The position numbers were made by a program, and so were the translations under genes. DNA of 64,000 nucleotides from Pseudomonas sp. F(2018). GTDB taxonomy: Bacteria; Pseudomonadota; Gammaproteobacteria; Pseudomonadales; Pseudomonadaceae. Shown here piece by piece: positions 40,748 through 49,756 of this stretch (position 1 is the first letter of the stretch; each line of letters starts with the position of its first letter). The DNA lies in assembly GCF_005508865.1 (NCBI RefSeq), contig NZ_SCOM01000005.1:186001-250000 (forward strand), written 5' to 3'. The notes beneath the pieces were generated by a model, which saw nothing but the letters and a program-made list of their open reading frames with translations, searched no databases and was not told the DNA's origin.

Positions 40748-42631
40748 TCACAGCATATCGCTGTAGCGCTCGTCCTTCCGGTACAGCAGCGGCTGGGCGA
40801 AGCCCGGCACCTGGATGCCGTCGGCGCTGAACTGCAGTTGCTGATCGTCGATCAGGTCGTGACCGAAGTTGTAGAGGATGTCGAACTGGCCGCGTAGCGC
40901 GCGCTGGTCGTAGGCGGCCGCCGCAGCGCGAGTCGCTTCGCGCTTGGCCTGCCAGGCGCTGAAGGCGGCCTCGCCGTGGCGCTTGCGCAGCATGCGCTCG
41001 GCCACCTGCGGGGCGAGCAGCACGCCGGTGGCGTTGTTGCCGCCGAAGCCCTTGGAGTTGAGGAAGCACACTTCCATGCCTGCCACTTGGCGGTCGCGGA
41101 CATCCAGGCTGATGTGCTGGCGGTGCACGTCGTCGGCCACCCGGTCGATGGTCTTCAGCCCCGGCAGCAGGCCGTGACGGAAGGTGCCCAGGGCGGCGAT
41201 CAGCTGGTCGCCGCTGGCCGGTGCCAGGGAATGGCCGACGAAGGCCTTCACCGCGGTCACCGGCCATTGCTCGATACCGAAGGCGGCGGCGACCCGATCC
41301 AGCAGTTCGGATTCGCTGACCCGGTTGGCCGGGGTGCTGGAGCCATGGGCATGCACGAAGCTGTGGTGGCGCACGGCGTCGATGCCGACCAGCTGCGCGG
41401 CGGCGGCCACGGCCTTGGCCACGGTCAGGTAGTTGCCGGGGCCGGGGGCGGAGATGGATTTCTTGAAGCCGTCGGCGTTGATGAACACATCCGGCACGGC
41501 GCCATGGATATCGGCGCCCAGCTCCAGGGCCAGCTCATCATCCATCAGCACGATGAACTGCGCCGACTCGGACAGGGTGAAGCCGCAGTTGTCACCGAAC
41601 GGCCGGCTGGCGCGGCGGAAGTCCACCTCGTCGCGGCCCTCGATCTTGCGCAGGCCTTCCTCGGTGGCCAGAGCGCCCATGGCGCCGTAACCGTCGATGA
41701 ACTCCTGGGTGACCGGCGCCTCGCTGTTGCCCACCAGCACCACGCGGGCCTGGCCGTTGGCGATATGCTCGACGCCCTTCTGCAGGTTGTAGAGGAAGGT
41801 GGCGCAGGCGCCGGTGACGCTGCCGGTGGTGCCGACGCTGCCCAGTACATAGGCGTTGATGAAGTCCGCCGGCATGCTGTTGAGGCCCAGCGGGCACTGC
41901 TTGGCGGTGACCCGGTTACCCCGCAGGCGCGACTGCAGCATGCCGCCGAAGCCGTTGTCGTCCATCTGGCTCATGCCGCTGCCGGCGAACACGGCGACCT
42001 GGTCCGGCTGGACCCTGGCCAGGATGTCGGTCCAGGGCAGGCCGGTGGAGCGCAGCGCGTCGGTGGCGCCAACCACGGTCATCTGCAGGCCGCGCGGGTG
42101 GAAGTGCGAGTGGTACAGCTCGCCCGGCTCGAAGCCGGTGGGCAGCTGGCCGGCGGACTTCACCGGCAGGGCGCGATAGCTGTCGACCTTGAACTCGCTG
42201 CTCTCCTGCAGGGTGACGCGCACCTGCTGCTCGTCCAGCTCTTCCACCTGCCAGCTGGCAGGCAGCGGCTCGGGCAGGTGCTTGCGCAGGGTGGTGAACT
42301 GGGCGGCACTGACGGCGATGTTCTTCTGCCAGTGGGCGGCGTCCACGTCCAGGTGGCGTTTCTCGATGCGCCGTACCAGGGTGCCGGCGAGGATCTCGGC
42401 GCTATGCCGGGCCTCGATCTCGGCCGGGCTCAGGGGCTGGCCATCGACGCTGCGGAACTGGCCATCGACCACCTGCACCAGCTTCATCATCACGGCCAGG
42501 CCGGCCAGGGTTTCCTGGCGACTGGCGGCATCCAGCGATTCCTGGACGATGCGGCGGAAGCCATGGTGGAACGAGCTTCTGCCCGCGGCGTTGTAGCCGC
42601 CGAAGCCGACGATGACGGGAAGACGAGACAT
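40748..42631 (-). CDS. fabY: Beta-ketoacyl-ACP synthase FabY
   Basis: The 627-residue protein is far longer than FabB/FabF/FabH (310-415 residues) and matches FabY. FabY starts fatty acid synthesis in P. aeruginosa by condensing acetyl-CoA with malonyl-ACP in place of FabH. The ketosynthase triad is visible: Cys276 in TGACATF, His in HGSSTPANR near 430, and His in FVGHSLAPASG near 470. The extra ~200 residues lie at the N-terminus and ahead of the Cys motif. Either the GTG at 42634 or the ATG at 42631 could be the start. Its neighbours (cysQ side and arc operon) match the P. aeruginosa order. Confidence 0.93.
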   Translation of the reverse strand: MSRLPVIVGFGGYNAAGRSSFHHGFRRIVQESLDAASRQETLAGLAVMMKLVQVVDGQFRSVDGQPLSPAEIEARHSAEILAGTLVRRIEKRHLDVDAAHWQKNIAVSAAQFTTLRKHLPEPLPASWQVEELDEQQVRVTLQESSEFKVDSYRALPVKSAGQLPTGFEPGELYHSHFHPRGLQMTVVGATDALRSTGLPWTDILARVQPDQVAVFAGSGMSQMDDNGFGGMLQSRLRGNRVTAKQCPLGLNSMPADFINAYVLGSVGTTGSVTGACATFLYNLQKGVEHIANGQARVVLVGNSEAPVTQEFIDGYGAMGALATEEGLRKIEGRDEVDFRRASRPFGDNCGFTLSESAQFIVLMDDELALELGADIHGAVPDVFINADGFKKSISAPGPGNYLTVAKAVAAAAQLVGIDAVRHHSFVHAHGSSTPANRVSESELLDRVAAAFGIEQWPVTAVKAFVGHSLAPASGDQLIAALGTFRHGLLPGLKTIDRVADDVHRQHISLDVRDRQVAGMEVCFLNSKGFGGNNATGVLLAPQVAERMLRKRHGEAAFSAWQAKREATRAAAAAYDQRALRGQFDILYNFGHDLIDDQQLQFSADGIQVPGFAQPLLYRKDERYSDML

Positions 42632-42867
42632 CACACAGAACTCCTACAATCGACCTTCATGCCAGGCGGGGCGAGCGCGAAGTGGCGGGCGGATGCTCGG
42701 CGACAACAGCGCTCCCTGCCAGGCGGCAAATGCCGGATGGCGACTCAAATGAATCGGGGGTATCGGGTTGACGCGGGGTCTGACCGGCAAGTCACGTTGC
42801 TGCTTGCTGGTCATCCGTACAGGCGGGGCGGGTAACGGCGCGGCGAGTTGCAGGGATGAGGTTGAGG

Positions 42868-42889
42868 AGCGGCAGGGGAGCCTGCCGCT
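42868..42889 (-). terminator. Hairpin after arcC (arc operon terminator candidate)
   Basis: AGCGGCAGG and CCTGCCGCT are perfect nine-base arms with a GGAG loop, 14 bases past the arcC stop on the minus strand. No strong U-tract follows. Confidence 0.6.
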
Positions 42890-42902
42890 GGGGTAACGCG
42901 GA

Positions 42903-43829
42903 TCAGCGGTATTGCGTACTGCTGGCGCTGGTGCTGATGCGGGTGCCGGACTTGCCCTGGACGATGGCCTCGATATTGGCCAGCGAGCCGATCACCGCGA
43001 CCTTGCCGGTGTTGCGCGCGAACTCGCAGGCGGCCTGCACCTTCGGCCCCATGGAGCCGGCGGCGAAGCCCAGGCGTTCCAGCTCGTCCGGGTGGGCTTC
43101 GGCGATGGCCTTCTGCGTCGGCTTGCCCCAGTCGATGTAGGTGGCATCGACGTCGGTGGCGATCACCAGCAGATCGCTGGACAGCTGTTCGGCCAGCAGC
43201 GCCGAGCACAGGTCCTTGTCGATCACCGCCTCCACGCCCTTGAGCTTGCCGTTGTCGTACATGGTCGGGATGCCGCCGCCGCCGGCGCAGATCACCACGC
43301 TGCCTTTCTCCAGCAGCCACTTCACCGGGCGGATCTCGAAAATCCGCTGCGGCCTCGGGCTGGCCACCACGCGGCGGAACTTGTCGCCATCCGGGGCGAT
43401 GCTCCAGCCCTTCTCGGCGGCCAGGCGTTCGGCGTCTGCCTTGCTGTAGACCGGGCCGATCGGCTTGGTCGGTGTCCTGAACGCGGGGTCGCCGCTGTCC
43501 ACCTCGACCTGGGTGAGGATGGTGGCGAAGGGCACTTCGAACGGCAGCAGGTTGCCCAGCTCCTGTTCGATCATGTAGCCGATCATGCCTTCGGTCTCGG
43601 CGCCGAGCACGTCCAGCGGGTAGGGGTTGGTGGGGTCGTAGGCGTTGCCCTGCAGGGCCAGCAGGCCGACCTGTGGGCCGTTGCCGTGGGCGATCACCAG
43701 TTCGTTGCCCGGTGCCACCTTGGCGATCTGTTCGCAGGCGATGCGCACATTCTCGCGCTGGTTCTCCGCGGTCATGGCCTCGCCACGCCGCAGCAGGGCG
43801 TTGCCGCCCAGGGCGATGACTAGTCGCAT
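42903..43829 (-). CDS. arcC: Carbamate kinase
   Basis: The 308-residue amino acid kinase converts carbamoyl phosphate and ADP to ATP, CO2 and ammonia, the energy-yielding last step of the arginine deiminase pathway. The N-terminal ALGGNALLRRGE, IAHGNGPQVG near residue 47, and ICAGGGGIPTMYD near 208 are family motifs. It is the last gene of arcDABC, separated from arcB by a REP-like element that may shape relative expression. Its length is typical (about 310). Confidence 0.96.
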   Translation of the reverse strand: MRLVIALGGNALLRRGEAMTAENQRENVRIACEQIAKVAPGNELVIAHGNGPQVGLLALQGNAYDPTNPYPLDVLGAETEGMIGYMIEQELGNLLPFEVPFATILTQVEVDSGDPAFRTPTKPIGPVYSKADAERLAAEKGWSIAPDGDKFRRVVASPRPQRIFEIRPVKWLLEKGSVVICAGGGGIPTMYDNGKLKGVEAVIDKDLCSALLAEQLSSDLLVIATDVDATYIDWGKPTQKAIAEAHPDELERLGFAAGSMGPKVQAACEFARNTGKVAVIGSLANIEAIVQGKSGTRISTSASSTQYR

Positions 43830-43854
43830 ATTGATTCTCCTCGAAAGGGTTGGT

Positions 43855-43894
43855 CGTAGGGCGGGTGAAACCCGCGGGTTGCACCCGCCCTACG
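43855..43894. repeat. REP-like palindrome between arcC and arcB
   Basis: CGTAGGGCGGGTG (43855-43867) and CACCCGCCCTACG (43882-43894) are perfect inverted arms, and the centre itself contains the palindrome AACCCGCGGGTT. The left 21 bases from 43856 recur inverted at 5731-5751. Such an element inside an operon could halt exonucleases or attenuate arcC (inference). Confidence 0.85.
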
Positions 43895-43903
43895 GCACGC
43901 GCG

Positions 43904-44914
43904 TCAAACGTCGGCCAGGGTCGAGACCAGGATCGCCTTGATGGTATGCATGCGGTTTTCCGCCTGCTCGAAGGCGATGCACCAGGGCGACTCGAACACG
44001 TCTTCGGTCACCTCGATGCCGTTCTTCAGGTGCGGATACTGCTCGGCGATCTGCTTGCCGACCTTGGTTTCGCTGTTGTGGAAGGCCGGCAGGCAGTGCA
44101 TGAACTTCACCCGCGGGTTGCCGGCAGCCTTCATCAGCTCGGCGTTGACCTGGTAGGGCATCAGTTGCTGGATGCGTTCGCCCCAGGCCTCCACCGGCTC
44201 GCCCATGGACACCCAGACGTCGGTGTGGACGAAGTCGACGCCCTTGACCGCTTCCTTGGCATCTTCGGTGAGGGTGATGCGTGCGCCGCTTTCCTCGGCG
44301 AATTTCTTGCACGCGGCCACGTGTTCGTCGGTCGGCCACAGCGACTTGGGCGCGGCGATGCGCACGTCCATGCCGAGCTTGGCGCCGATCAGCAGCAGCG
44401 AGTTGCCCATGTTGTTGCGGGCGTCGCCCAGGTAGGCGTAGCTGATGTCGTGCAACGGCTTGTCGCTGTGTTCGCGCATGGTCAGCACGTCGGCGAGCAT
44501 CTGGGTCGGGTGGTATTCGTCGGTCAGGCCGTTGAACACCGGCACGCCGGCGTACTTGGCCAGGTCCTCGACGATCTCCTGCTTGAAGCCGCGGTACTCG
44601 ATGGCGTCGTACATGCGGCCGAGCACGCGGGCGGTGTCCTTCATCGACTCCTTGTGGCCGATCTGCGAGGAGCCCGGGTCGATGTAGGTGACGTTGGCGC
44701 CCTGGTCATAGGCGGCCACTTCGAAGGCGCAGCGGGTGCGGGTGGAGGTCTTCTCGAAGATCAGCGCGATGTTCTTGCGCAGCAGGTGCGGCTGCTCGGT
44801 GCCGGTGTACTTGGCGCGCTTGAGGTCGCGGGACAGGTCCAGCAGGTAGCGCAGCTCGCGAGTGCTGTGGTGCATCAGGCTGAGCAGGTTGCGGTTGTGC
44901 ATGTTGAAAGCCAT
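43904..44914 (-). CDS. arcB: Catabolic ornithine carbamoyltransferase
   Basis: This 336-residue enzyme converts citrulline plus phosphate to ornithine and carbamoyl phosphate, running in the catabolic direction in this operon. The carbamoyl phosphate-binding motif STRTRCAFEVAA is near residues 55-66. MKDTARVLGRMYD and the ornithine-binding HCLPAFHNSE follow. Its size matches the P. aeruginosa dodecameric ArcB (336 residues) rather than the shorter anabolic ArgF. It follows arcA by 65 bases. Confidence 0.96.
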   Translation of the reverse strand: MAFNMHNRNLLSLMHHSTRELRYLLDLSRDLKRAKYTGTEQPHLLRKNIALIFEKTSTRTRCAFEVAAYDQGANVTYIDPGSSQIGHKESMKDTARVLGRMYDAIEYRGFKQEIVEDLAKYAGVPVFNGLTDEYHPTQMLADVLTMREHSDKPLHDISYAYLGDARNNMGNSLLLIGAKLGMDVRIAAPKSLWPTDEHVAACKKFAEESGARITLTEDAKEAVKGVDFVHTDVWVSMGEPVEAWGERIQQLMPYQVNAELMKAAGNPRVKFMHCLPAFHNSETKVGKQIAEQYPHLKNGIEVTEDVFESPWCIAFEQAENRMHTIKAILVSTLADV

Positions 44915-44979
44915 GGTTCTTTCTCCTTGTGGGTATGGGAAACCGCGCCCGGCGGCGGGTGGCCGCCGGGGTGGCTTGA

Positions 44980-46230
44980 TCAGTAGTCGATCGGGTCGCG
45001 GATGATCGGGCAGGTCATGCAGTGGCCGCCGCCGCGACCGCGGCCCAGCTCGCTGGCGCTGATGGTGATGACCTCGACCCCGGCCTTGCGCAGCAGGGTG
45101 TTGGTGTAGGTGTTGCGGTCATAGCCGACCACCACGCCGGGCTCCAGGCAGACCACGTTGTTGCCGTCGTCCCACTGCTCGCGCTCGGCCTCGAAGCTGT
45201 CGCCGCCGGTTTCCACCACGCGCAGTTTCTTCAGGTTGAGGGATTCGGCGACCACGTCGAGGAAGGACTTGTCCTCGCGGCGCACGTCGAGGCCGCCCGG
45301 CTTGCTCTCGTCCGGGCGAATCACGAACGGCACGATCTGGTAGGCGACCTCCGGGAAGACCGTGACCAGGTCGCGGTCGCAGAAGCTGAACACGGTGTCC
45401 AGGTGCATGGCGGCGCGCGACTTGCCGAGACCGGCGACCACCACGCGTTCGGCGGCGCCGGCCTTGAACAGGGCCTGGGCGACCTGGCCGATGGCCTGGT
45501 GTGAAGAGCGCTCGCCCATGCCGATCAGCACGGTGCCGTTGCCGATCGGCATCACGTCACCGCCTTCGAGGGTGGCGGCGCCGTGGTCCTTGTCCGGGTC
45601 GCCGTACCAGATCTGGAAGTCGGCATTCGCGAAGTCCGGGTGGAACTTGTAGATGGCGCTGGCCAGCAGGGTTTCCTGGCGGCGCGCCGGCCAGTACATC
45701 GGGTTGAGGGTGACGCCGCCGTAGATCCAGCAGGTGGTGTCACGGGTGAACTGGGTGTTGGGCAGCGGCGGGAAGATGAAGCTGGACTCGCCCAGGTAGG
45801 CGTTGAACATCTTCGAGACTTCCGAGTTCTTGTGCTTGGCCAGGTCGGCACCCGACACGCCGCCGATCAGGAATTCGGCGATACGCCGCGGCTCCAGGCC
45901 CTCGATGAACGAGCGCACCTCGTGCTGCAGGCCGAGGCCGACGCTGTTGGGAGTGAGCTTGCGATCGAGGATCCAGGCCAGCGCCTCCTTGTTGCTGACG
46001 GTCTGCTCCAGCAGGTTGTGCATCTCCACCACATCGATGCCGCGCTCGCGCATCTTGGTCATGAAGTCGAAGTGATCGCGCTTGGCCTGGCTGACCCAGA
46101 TCACATCGTCGAACAGCAGTTCGTCGCAGTTATTGGGGGTCAGGCGCAGGTGGGCGAGGCCGGGCGAGCAGACCATCACCTTGTGCAGTTTGCCGGCTTC
46201 GGAATGAACGCCGAGAGCTTTGGTGGACAT
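44980..46230 (-). CDS. arcA: Arginine deiminase
   Basis: The 416-residue enzyme hydrolyses arginine to citrulline and ammonia. The guanidino-modifying catalytic nucleophile is Cys404 in GGGHCMTCP near the C-terminus. Asp/His/Glu partners are visible in GDVMPIGNG, LDTVFSFCDRD and the FTRDTTCWIYGG block. Its length is nearly identical to P. aeruginosa ADI (418). It is preceded by arcD with a 15-base gap and followed by arcB. Confidence 0.97.
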   Translation of the reverse strand: MSTKALGVHSEAGKLHKVMVCSPGLAHLRLTPNNCDELLFDDVIWVSQAKRDHFDFMTKMRERGIDVVEMHNLLEQTVSNKEALAWILDRKLTPNSVGLGLQHEVRSFIEGLEPRRIAEFLIGGVSGADLAKHKNSEVSKMFNAYLGESSFIFPPLPNTQFTRDTTCWIYGGVTLNPMYWPARRQETLLASAIYKFHPDFANADFQIWYGDPDKDHGAATLEGGDVMPIGNGTVLIGMGERSSHQAIGQVAQALFKAGAAERVVVAGLGKSRAAMHLDTVFSFCDRDLVTVFPEVAYQIVPFVIRPDESKPGGLDVRREDKSFLDVVAESLNLKKLRVVETGGDSFEAEREQWDDGNNVVCLEPGVVVGYDRNTYTNTLLRKAGVEVITISASELGRGRGGGHCMTCPIIRDPIDY

Positions 46231-46245
46231 GTTGAACTCCTTCTC

Positions 46246-47673
46246 TTACAGACTCAGGAAGCCGTCATACAGGCCGTAGGCGGCAATGGCGGCGCCAATC
46301 AGCACGACGAGGAAAATGATCTTCTCGACGCCGGTGAAGATGGGTTGGCCCAGTTCGCGCTTGGCCTTGGCGAACAGGATGGCGCCCGGTGCATAGAGCA
46401 GGGCGGACAGCAGCAGGTACTGGATGCCGGCGGCATACACCAGCCAGATGGCGTAGAGGGTGGAGACCAGGGCGATGACCAGGTCCTTGTTGCGTTCGCC
46501 GCCGGCGTTCTCGTACGTCTCGCCGCGCACGGCCAGCAGCACCGCGTAGGCGCTCGACCAGAAGTACGGCACCAAGATCATCGAGGTGGCCAGGTACAGC
46601 AGGCTGAGGTAGGTCGAGCTGTTGAACAGGGTGATGATGAGGAACAGCTGGATCAGTGCGTTGGTCAGCCACAGAGCGTTGACCGGCACCTGGTTGGCGT
46701 TCTCCTTGCGCAGGAACTCCGGCATGGTGTGGTCACGGGCGCTGGCGAAGAGGATTTCCGCGCACAGCAGGGTCCAGGACAGCAGGGCCCCGGCCAGAGA
46801 CACCAGCAGGCCGATGCTGATCAGCTGGGCACCCCAGGGGCCGACCACATGCTCCAGCACGCCGGCCATCGACGGGTTCTTCAGCCCGGCCAGCTGGGCC
46901 TGAGCCAGGATGCCCTGAGACAGCACGTTGACCAGTACCAGCAGCAGCAACACGCCGACGAAGCCGATCACCGTGGCCTTGCCCACGTCGCTACGTTTCT
47001 CGGCGCGGGCGGAGAAGATGCTGGCGCCCTCGATGCCGATGAACACCCAGACGGTGACCAGCATCATCTTGCGCACCTGGTCCATCACGCTGCCCAGCTC
47101 GGCGTTGCTCTCACCCCAGAAGTCGGTGGTGAACACGTCCATCTTGAAGGCGATGGCGGCGATGATGATGAACAGGGCCAGCGGCACCATCTTGGCGATG
47201 GTGGTGAGGGTGTTGATGAAGGCCGCTTCCTTGATGCCGCGCAGTACCAGGAAGTGCAGCAACCAGAGCAGCACGGAGGCGCAGATCACGGCCGGCAGGG
47301 TGTTGCCCTCGCCGAAGACCGGGAAGAAGTAACCGAGGGTGGAGAACAGCAGCACCATGTAGCTGACGTTGCCGATCCAGGCGCTGATCCAGTAGCCCCA
47401 GGCCGAGGAGAAGCCCATGTAGTCGCCGAAACCGGCCTTGGCGTAGGCATAGACCCCGCCATCCAGGTTGGGCTTGCGGTTGGCCAGGGTCTGGAAGACG
47501 AAGGCCAGAGTCAGCATGCCGACCCCGGTGATCAGCCAGCCGATCAGGGTGGCTCCGGCGCTGGCGCTGGCGGCGATGTTCTGTGGCAGCGAGAAGATCC
47601 CGCCGCCGACCATGGAACCGACCACCAGGGCAATCAACGCACCCAGGCGAAGTTTGTTTGCAGAGTCGGACAT
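46246..47673 (-). CDS. arcD: Arginine/ornithine antiporter ArcD
   Basis: This 475-residue APC-family transporter has about 12-13 hydrophobic helices. The N-terminal ALIALVVGSMVGGGIFSLPQ (residues ~11-30) is the substrate-binding GSMVGGG motif of basic amino acid antiporters. It exchanges arginine for ornithine across the inner membrane without net energy cost. It is the first gene of the arcDABC operon; the ANR box upstream indicates induction when oxygen is low. Confidence 0.95.
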   Translation of the reverse strand: MSDSANKLRLGALIALVVGSMVGGGIFSLPQNIAASASAGATLIGWLITGVGMLTLAFVFQTLANRKPNLDGGVYAYAKAGFGDYMGFSSAWGYWISAWIGNVSYMVLLFSTLGYFFPVFGEGNTLPAVICASVLLWLLHFLVLRGIKEAAFINTLTTIAKMVPLALFIIIAAIAFKMDVFTTDFWGESNAELGSVMDQVRKMMLVTVWVFIGIEGASIFSARAEKRSDVGKATVIGFVGVLLLLVLVNVLSQGILAQAQLAGLKNPSMAGVLEHVVGPWGAQLISIGLLVSLAGALLSWTLLCAEILFASARDHTMPEFLRKENANQVPVNALWLTNALIQLFLIITLFNSSTYLSLLYLATSMILVPYFWSSAYAVLLAVRGETYENAGGERNKDLVIALVSTLYAIWLVYAAGIQYLLLSALLYAPGAILFAKAKRELGQPIFTGVEKIIFLVVLIGAAIAAYGLYDGFLSL

Positions 47674-47736
47674 TTTGATATCTCCAATAGCGGAGTGAAG
47701 TTAGGAGCATTGGGCTCGCTACGGGAGAGTGGGGTA

Positions 47737-47750
47737 TTGATCTCAATCAA
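47737..47750 (-). promoter_or_regulatory. ANR/FNR box of the arc operon
   Basis: TTGATCTCAATCAA matches the ANR consensus TTGAT-N4-ATCAA exactly. Its centre is 70 bases before the arcD start, which puts a transcription start about 41 bases downstream at ~47702. That is the class II activator position known for the arcDABC promoter in P. aeruginosa. Confidence 0.9.
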
Positions 47751-47891
47751 TAGCTCGCTATCCATTGCTCGGCAATACTGTCCCTGTCTTGCCAGAACTA
47801 CTCAGGACATATCTTGGGTATAGCGAAGAAACCTCGTCTTAGACGGCCTCTACCCGTTCTGGTCGGGCATAGAGGAAACTAGTCGAACTTT

Positions 47892-47931
47892 TATCGCTTT
47901 CAAGTTTCAGCAAGATGTCGCTTATGCGTAA
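47892..47931 (+). promoter_or_regulatory. Possible ArgR binding region
   Basis: TGTCGC-N8-AA (47916-47931) fits the published Pseudomonas ArgR half-site, and a weaker TATCGC copy lies 24 bases earlier (47892). ArgR activates arc in P. aeruginosa. The site is further upstream than I would expect, so this is a tentative assignment. Confidence 0.4.
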
Positions 47932-48020
47932 TGGCAAGTTGCTTTCTGTCTGTTCGAGATTAATTCGAGGCTAGTTACTTCGAATTCTTATAAGTCGACA
48001 GCGATGCCAAGGGGGTTGCG

Positions 48021-48398
48021 ATGTTCCGCCCAGGACATGTCGAAGTACGCCGCGAACCTGCACCCGGTGAGCCCGGCTTTCAGTTGAGCCTGGAATACCG
48101 GGTGTGTCGCGATGACGATGGCTGCCACGTCGATTTCGAGCTGGACGGCGATGTGGCCGGGCAACCAGTGCACGATGGCTTCAGCTTGCGTCGCGACGTG
48201 GCCTACAACTTCCTGCAGAGTGCCGGGCGCTGCCTGCGCCGGCGCGGCATCAAGCCGGCGCACCCGGCGCTGTTCGCCTTCCACGAGGATTACGACCGGG
48301 TATTCGCCGACCTGCGCCGCCAGCTAAGTGCCGACCCTGGCGAGCCGGTAGACCTGGAGCGATTCCTGCTCGATCGCGGTGAAGCGATGCTGCACTAG
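48021..48398 (+). CDS. Small protein of unknown function next to arc operon
   Basis: This 125-residue cytoplasmic-type protein has no signal peptide or membrane segment. It starts at ATG 48021 after a strong AAGGGGG. The sequence is rich in acidic and arginine residues, with two cysteines in VCRDDDGCHVDFELDGD and a C-terminal helical part (FAFHEDYDRVFADLRRQL). No domain is recognised. It is divergent from arcD and overlaps the end of the converging DctD-like gene by four bases. Shared control with arcD by oxygen or arginine is possible but not shown. Confidence 0.7.
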   Translation: MFRPGHVEVRREPAPGEPGFQLSLEYRVCRDDDGCHVDFELDGDVAGQPVHDGFSLRRDVAYNFLQSAGRCLRRRGIKPAHPALFAFHEDYDRVFADLRRQLSADPGEPVDLERFLLDRGEAMLH

Positions 48399-49756
48399 TC
48401 CTCGTCGCCGCCCGAATCAAGGCCGTGCTTGCGCAGCTTGTCGTGCAGGGTCTTGCGCGGCAGGCCGAGGGCCTCGGCGAGGCTGCGCAGGGAGTTGTGC
48501 CCCTTGGCCATCTCGGCGGCGATCAGCGCGCGCTCGTAAGCTTCGACCCGCTCACCGAGGCTCTGCTCGCTGGCTTCGGCCAGCTCCCCTCCACCCGGAA
48601 GATCCAGGCCGATATCCAGCCCCATGGCGAAGCGCTCGGCGGCGTTCTGCAGCTCGCGAACATTGCCCGGCCAGGCGTGGCTGAGCAGCTGGGCACGCTG
48701 CCCGGCCTGCAGCTCACGCATCGGCAGGCCGTGGCGCTGGGCCGCGGTCTCGGCGTGGTGCTGGAACAGCAGCAGGATATCGGCGCCACGTTCGCGCAGC
48801 GGCGGAATACGCAGTGGTGCCACGTTCAGGCGGTAATACAGGTCGGCGCGGAAACGGCCCTGGTCGGCGGCCACCCGCAGGTCTTCCTTGGTCGCGGCGA
48901 TCACCCGGATATCCAGGGGGATCAGCTGGTTGCCACCGAGGCGCTCGACCACCCGCTCCTGCAGCAGGCGCAGCAGCTTGACCTGCACATCGGGGCTCAT
49001 GCTCTCGATTTCGTCGAGGAACAGGGTGCCGCCGTTGGCGAACTCGAACTTGCCGATGCGCCGTTTGGCGGCGCCGGTAAAGGCGCCCGGCTCATGGCCG
49101 AACAGCTCGCTCTCCACCACCGACTCGGCCAGTGCGCCGGCGTTGATCGCCACGAACGGGCCCTTCTTGCGCGCGGACAGGTCGTGCAGCGCACGCGCCA
49201 CCACTTCCTTGCCGGCGCCGGTCTCGCCGAGGATCAGCACATCGGTGTTGATCGCCGCCAGCGCGCCGACCTGCTCGCGCAGGCGCAGCATGGGCGCGGA
49301 CTGCCCGATCAGGCGGGCGCCCAGCTCGTTGCGGTCGGCCAGGGCCAGGCGCAGGCTGCGGTTCTCCAGGACCAGGCGGCGCAGCTCTAGGGCGCGGCGC
49401 ACGCCATCGAGCAGGGCCTCGCTGGCGAAGGGTTTTTCCAGGAAATCGTAGGCGCCGGCGCGCATGGCCTGCACCGCCAGCGGCACGTCGCCGTGGCCGG
49501 TGATCAGCAGCACCGGTAGCTCGGCGTCCTGCTGGTGCAGTTGCTCCAGCAGTTGCAGGCCGTCGATGCCAGGCATGCGGATGTCGCTGACCACCACGCC
49601 CGGCCAGTCCGCGGCGATGCGCTCGGCCACGCCGCGGGCGTCGGCCAGGGTTTCCACGCGCAGGCCGGCCAGGTCGAGGGTTTGTGCCAGGGCCTGGCGC
49701 AGGTGCTCGTCGTCGTCGATCAGCAGAACCTGGGTGCGGGCGTCGATGGCGCTCAT
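48395..49756 (-). CDS. dctD: DctD-like sigma54-dependent response regulator
   Basis: This 453-residue NtrC-family activator has a receiver domain (phospho-acceptor Asp in VVSDIRMPGIDG near residue 57; conserved Lys in DFLEKPFAS). The AAA+ domain has Walker A GETGAGKE near 175, the sigma54-contact loop GAFTGA near 222, and a C-terminal Fis-type helix-turn-helix (SLRSLAEALGLPRKTLHDKL). It is coupled by ATGA overlap to the sensor kinase gene. The best match is DctD, which activates C4-dicarboxylate TRAP transporter genes. MifR is a related alternative. No dctPQM genes lie in this window. Confidence 0.85.
   Translation of the reverse strand: MSAIDARTQVLLIDDDEHLRQALAQTLDLAGLRVETLADARGVAERIAADWPGVVVSDIRMPGIDGLQLLEQLHQQDAELPVLLITGHGDVPLAVQAMRAGAYDFLEKPFASEALLDGVRRALELRRLVLENRSLRLALADRNELGARLIGQSAPMLRLREQVGALAAINTDVLILGETGAGKEVVARALHDLSARKKGPFVAINAGALAESVVESELFGHEPGAFTGAAKRRIGKFEFANGGTLFLDEIESMSPDVQVKLLRLLQERVVERLGGNQLIPLDIRVIAATKEDLRVAADQGRFRADLYYRLNVAPLRIPPLRERGADILLLFQHHAETAAQRHGLPMRELQAGQRAQLLSHAWPGNVRELQNAAERFAMGLDIGLDLPGGGELAEASEQSLGERVEAYERALIAAEMAKGHNSLRSLAEALGLPRKTLHDKLRKHGLDSGGDED

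Larger units (their letters stand above)
47674..48020. other. 347-base divergent control region of arcD and the 125-residue gene
   Basis: No gene is visible. The arcD-proximal part holds an ANR box. The central and distal parts are A/T-rich for this genome and hold a possible ArgR site. A ribosome site AAGGGGG lies before 48021. It should contain promoters for both genes. Confidence 0.7.
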
